Source: Antitrichia curtipendula (taxonomy: Eukaryota > Streptophyta > Bryopsida > Hypnales > Leucodontaceae). Taken from it: 64,000 bases of DNA. A program made the position numbers and the translations under genes. Positions 60,174 through 64,000 of the stretch are shown one piece after another. How positions within the stretch are numbered: the first letter of the stretch is position 1; each line of letters begins with the position of its first letter. The DNA lies in NCBI GenBank assembly GCA_951230915.1, contig OX579633.1:50048029-50112028 (forward strand). The letters run 5' to 3'. Below the pieces are notes generated by a model, which saw only the letters and a program-made list of their open reading frames with translations, was not told the DNA's origin and did no database searches.

Positions 60174-60553
60174 GCAAAAATTGTGTTCAAAGTCGAATTT
60201 CAGACTCTATTTAAGCATAGTAAAATATTTCTTTTCAAAACTCTTTGAACTAAAAAAATTTGAAAATCAAACTAGTTTTTATCTCTAAAAATCTTTTTAA
60301 GGTTTAAATTCTCCAATAAAAATTTATGGACAAAATTCTAAAAGGAATTGGAATGTCAAAGAAATTTTTCCTTCTAACCTTTTTAAAATTTTTGTCTATA
60401 ACTTTTTATTGGAGGCTCTAAACCTCAAAAGGATTTTTGGAGATGAAAACTAAATTGATTCTCCAACTTTTTTTAGATCAAAGGGTTTTGAAAAAAATTA
60501 TTTTACTATGTCTAAATGCGGTCTACAATTTGACTTTGAACACAAATTTTGCA
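60174..60553. repeat. Large foldback: two arms of about 185 bp
   Basis: The left arm (from GCAAAAATTGTGTTCAAAGT) pairs with the right arm (ending TTTGAACACAAATTTTGCA) over nearly the whole segment. Shared inverted blocks include CATAGTAAAATA, AAAAATC/GATTTTT around 'cttttaaggtttaaa', and CCAATAAAAA. The centre lies near 60365. It is non-coding and could be a foldback MITE or, if transcribed, a long hairpin RNA precursor. Confidence 0.75.
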
Positions 60554-61019
60554 TTTGACAATGAGTGATCTCTCTTCAATATATCTTATACCCTTTTAGG
60601 ATTTACTATAGACAATTGATTTCTCTATAAAAGCAACCACTTCATCCTTCATTATCATCAACTGTCAACGAATTAGGACTATCACATCGGCATTAAAAAT
60701 ACTATTGATAGTAGATGTCATTAAACTAATCTTGACATTTATTTATTTATCCAAAATTTGATTAGAATACAACATAAGCAATAATCAGGATTAATGTGCA
60801 TTACAATACCTAAATTTAAATTATTTAATGTTTTTTATTTAAATATTGAACCACAAGCAGTCATCCAATGATGCAACGCAAGGTGAGCAACTATAAGGGA
60901 AAAAATAGTCTTAAGCAAATTTAAATGTTACTTCTAAGGTCTTTTCAGCTGTTCTGGAACGGCCCTCCAGAGGCTTGAGATTTTCTATAATGTGTAGGCA
61001 TTATGTTTGTTTGTTTACA
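60554..61019. other. AT-rich intergenic DNA, nothing recognised
   Basis: No supported gene or repeat. Confidence 0.5.
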
Positions 61020-61812
61020 TTGACCCTTAAACGATATTAGATTTCTAAATTAAAATACACATGGAAAATTTTGATAAAATAACAATATTCTGTGTGTCAT
61101 TTCCAGACCATCGGGTTTGAACTATAAAAGTGCCATCTGGTATATTTATAGATTTCAAAAATCTGAGATTGGTATAGATTTCAAACCACCTACTCTAAAT
61201 CGTGAAAGTGCCATCTAGTAGAGTATAAATTTCAGACATCTAGGAACAATGTACATTTTAGACTATCCAATCTAAATTGTAAAAACTATCAAAGTTGTGG
61301 AATGGAGCCATTTTAATGAAATTCTCCATACACATTTCAAAATCTGATATTTTTGACTTGTACTAATGTATGTCTAAAATTTCATTTCATTTTTTCATTA
61401 CTAAAAACATCAAATTGAATTTTATATAATTTTTTAAAGAAATATCTTTATGAAAATTACAATAATTATCCAATTGCTTAAAACAGCATGAAATTTATTT
61501 AAAAAATACAAATAATAGTGTCAAATATCATGGTATAAATGATGCATTCTTTGAAATTACACCCAAAGAAATTAATTAGAAAAGTTCAAAAGTCGTATAT
61601 TTTGAGTTTTTAAATTTGAAGATGCTATCTTCGAAGGGTCACAAAAGTTATAATTTTGAATTTTAATATTTAAAAAAAAATCAAGTGGAGTAATAAGAGA
61701 TTGTTAGAACTGCATTTTTTTAGTTAAGCTTAAAAACATTTAAAATCAAGAATCACGCAAAAATTCAAGTTTTGACTTCCAAAATGCCCTTGCAATGTCA
61801 TATAAGGGTTAA
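61020..61812. mobile_element. Family C TIR element, uninterrupted copy
   Basis: About 793 bp from TTGACCCTTAAACG to the end whose complement is TTAACCCTTATATGACATTG. It aligns inverted with 50579-52231 and lacks the nested insertion, so it shows the empty site. Non-coding. Confidence 0.65.
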
Positions 61813-61984
61813 TGTTTATTAGTTCAAGAGAGAGCAGAGAGAGCAGGATGCGGAATAAGATGACAATTTCAGTCTTTCGATATAAAGTCAATGATTGACT
61901 ACTCTATATAGCAGAATGCTAATTCCGCTCCACAAAATGAAACAAGCAAAGTGAAATTGCAAGTTTTCGGGGATAAAAGTAAAA

Positions 61985-62160
61985 TCTTGCCTTTTATTTT
62001 GTGCAGTGCTTAAGGTAAGTTCTAAACCTCTCCTAGCTAATTTGGGGTCTCTATTTGCAAATATGGATTCAAAATTTGAAATAAAAATTGTATGAAAACA
62101 AAAAAATTCTCGTGTTTTTCTCCAAGGTTAAAGTCATCCATTTTCACCTTGCTTGTCCCA
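61985..62160. repeat. Remnant of the Mutator-type miniature element
   Basis: The phrase 'taatttggggtctctatttgcaaatatggattcaaaatttg' and a terminal 'ccattttcaccttgc' correspond to the interior and right end of the copy at 48236-48467. Ends are lost. Confidence 0.5.
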
Positions 62161-62304
62161 CGAAGTACGATGGGTTTATTGTCCTGCCTCTATGTAAATG
62201 CTTGTACATGGAGTTATGGCGACAATTTTTGACAGTCATTGCAAATGATTGTAAATAGGGCTTTAATTGATCATTTGTGACCCCCCCAAAAAAATTAAAT
62301 TAAA

Positions 62305-62879
62305 TTAACCCCTAAAGTCCCAAGGCCTTTTTTCCATCAAAGACCACTCAAAACTGCCATTTCTATTGTAAAGAGCAAAAATATTTTCAAAATATTTTTT
62401 TTGCATATCTAACCATAGAATAATGTACTAGACTAGTATAAAAATGTATGGAAGAAATCTCACAAATTTTGACTATGTGGATTGCAAGATATTTGCCTTT
62501 AAAGTGAAGGAAAAAAAAATTCTCAAGAAGAGGCTCAAATTGCCCGAAAAACAAGATTGTTCTTAACTTTCTCATCATTAGTCCAAAAAGAATGATTCAA
62601 AGCTTCGGATATGTACAAAAATATAATATAGGAGAAAAAAAATTAAAAAACTTTAATTTTTTGTGATTTTTTTTAGGTGCCTCTTGAACTGCTTTTGAGA
62701 CTTAGGATGACATGACTTTCGCTCCCGGGCACCGACTGAAATAAAAATTATATTTCCACAAAGCTAATATAGTTTCCTATATTCCAAAAAAATAAAAAAA
62801 ACATGTCAAAATCTGAAATCATACAAGCCTACCCAAAATCTCAAGAGTCTCCCATGGATTTTGGGACTTTAGAGGTTAA
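62305..62879 (+). mobile_element. TTAA-family element, short form
   Basis: 575 bp with perfect TTAA flanks, ends CCCCTAAAGTCCC and GGGACTTTAGAGG, an inverted repeat of about 13 bases with one mismatch. It is a subfamily A core without coding capacity. Confidence 0.8.
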
Positions 62880-64000
62880 ATTGAACTCTACAAAAGTAAT
62901 CTAGTTTTTACAAGCACCATAAAATTCAATAGTCTATAACTTTGTTGCCTTTCCCCAAACAAAATGATGTGAAATATTTCATATTCCATTACTTGCTATG
63001 AGCCATATGAGGGCATATAACATTAAACAAGATAATGGTGAATGTTGAATAGTGTCAATAGCAATCAACAATAAAAGCAATCAACAATTAAAGCAATAAT
63101 AATAAAAACAATGATCAAAATCAATTAAAAATCAAACTTGAATGTGTCATTTAAATATGGTAGTAGCCACTACAAATATATGTGGCATTAAAAATCCATT
63201 GAATCATCTTCATCAAAAGATTCAAGGCAAATCCTCTAAAGGCTTATGACTTATGAAAGATGGATATCTGAAAGTCACGCTATTTTAAATTGGTGTAAAG
63301 ATGGAGTTTTATTGTATTGTTTCTTAATAATTGTAATGACATTACTTTTGTAGGTGATGTTGTGACACAAATTTTGTCTTCACAATAGTAAAAAAACTAA
63401 TAAAATTGAGATAAATGATACTCCAAGAACGTCATTAAAGCCTTCATTTAAATAACATAGATAATCTAGTATTTATTCTTAGTGTTATCTATAGATTATC
63501 AAAAGCTCCCCTGGTTTGGCTTGATTGGTGCTTTGGATTCTAAAATTGTTGCAAGAAACATTGACCAATTTTGTGCCAAATGGAGGCAAATCAAGTAATC
63601 CACAAAGTACTAGAATTCTATGAGGTGTTTTTAAAAAATAACAAGACGTGTGGGCCCTAGAGAATCACCTAAAATATCAATATTAAATACACTAAGTCTT
63701 AAAGAAAAGTTCACATTTTAAATTAATTAAAAAATTTGTATGGTAGATTTTGAGAAGCCGTAAATTGATTGTGGTTATACATCTCATATCCTCTAATGTC
63801 CTCTGACTTCAATCTTAGGTTTGTTATGTATAAAGAAGAGTCATACACTTCAATTTACTTTCACAATTTCATCACTCTCATGATCAAACATTATAATTTT
63901 TCAATCCATAAGTAATATTGTTGTGCTTTCTTTTCATGTGTGATCCGTAATATGTCTAGTTTGAATTTGTACAATCACAATTCAAATTTTTTTGATGAAA
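62880..64000. other. AT-rich intergenic DNA, nothing recognised
   Basis: No gene, RNA or bounded repeat supported to the end of the window. Confidence 0.5.

Noticed and set aside
1..64000. CRISPR array, prokaryotic operon or bacterial defence system
   Set aside because: The window is a spliced plant sequence; no array of identical repeats with spacers and no bacterial genes were found.

Overview
This is a nuclear plant chromosome segment: AT-rich, gene-poor, with spliced genes whose introns are mostly a few hundred bases. Five protein-coding genes could be rebuilt exon by exon. They are a 13-exon glutamine-dependent NAD+ synthetase (minus, 10925-17434), a 15-exon RUS3-like DUF647 protein (plus, 23757-27806), and three two-exon beta-expansins (minus 31594-32845, minus 45655-46741, plus 56815-58130). 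The families point to a land plant. The very AT-rich intergenic DNA and single-intron expansins would suit a bryophyte or lycophyte, but the lineage is inferred, not shown.

Layout. 1-10.8 kb: repeats, a 50-bp tandem array, a 924-bp inverted-repeat element, and a decayed Tc1-like transposase with a readable DD34E motif. 10.9-17.8 kb: NAD synthetase, with a 162-bp tandem duplication directly upstream of its start codon. 18-23.2 kb: non-genic, with one long-TIR element. 23.2-27.8 kb: RUS3-like gene, including a GC-AG intron. 28-31 kb: small repeats. 31-47 kb: two close beta-expansin paralogues within duplicated blocks of about 2 kb, separated by transposon-rich DNA. 47-56.5 kb: dense miniature transposons plus a GC-richer island that may hold a small gene. 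56.5-58.3 kb: third beta-expansin followed by a broken tandem copy of its 3' end. 58.9-64 kb: more miniature elements and a foldback of about 380 bp.

The genes do not form a pathway: NAD synthetase and RUS3 look like single-copy housekeeping genes, and the expansins are a small local wall-loosening cluster. The least expected content is mobile DNA. At least eight near-full copies and several fragments of a non-autonomous family end in CCCCTAAAG...CTTTAGGGG flanked by TTAA. One copy sits exactly in a TTAA inside the terminal repeat of another element whose uninterrupted relative lies 9 kb away. That supports TTAA target duplication, the hallmark of piggyBac-type transposition, which is rarely reported from land plants. 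A second family has 31-bp termini and perfect 9-bp target duplications (Mutator type), and one hAT-type element has an 8-bp duplication. All calls come from reading the sequence by eye; exon boundaries are predictions checked by reading frame and recalled family alignments, not by transcripts.
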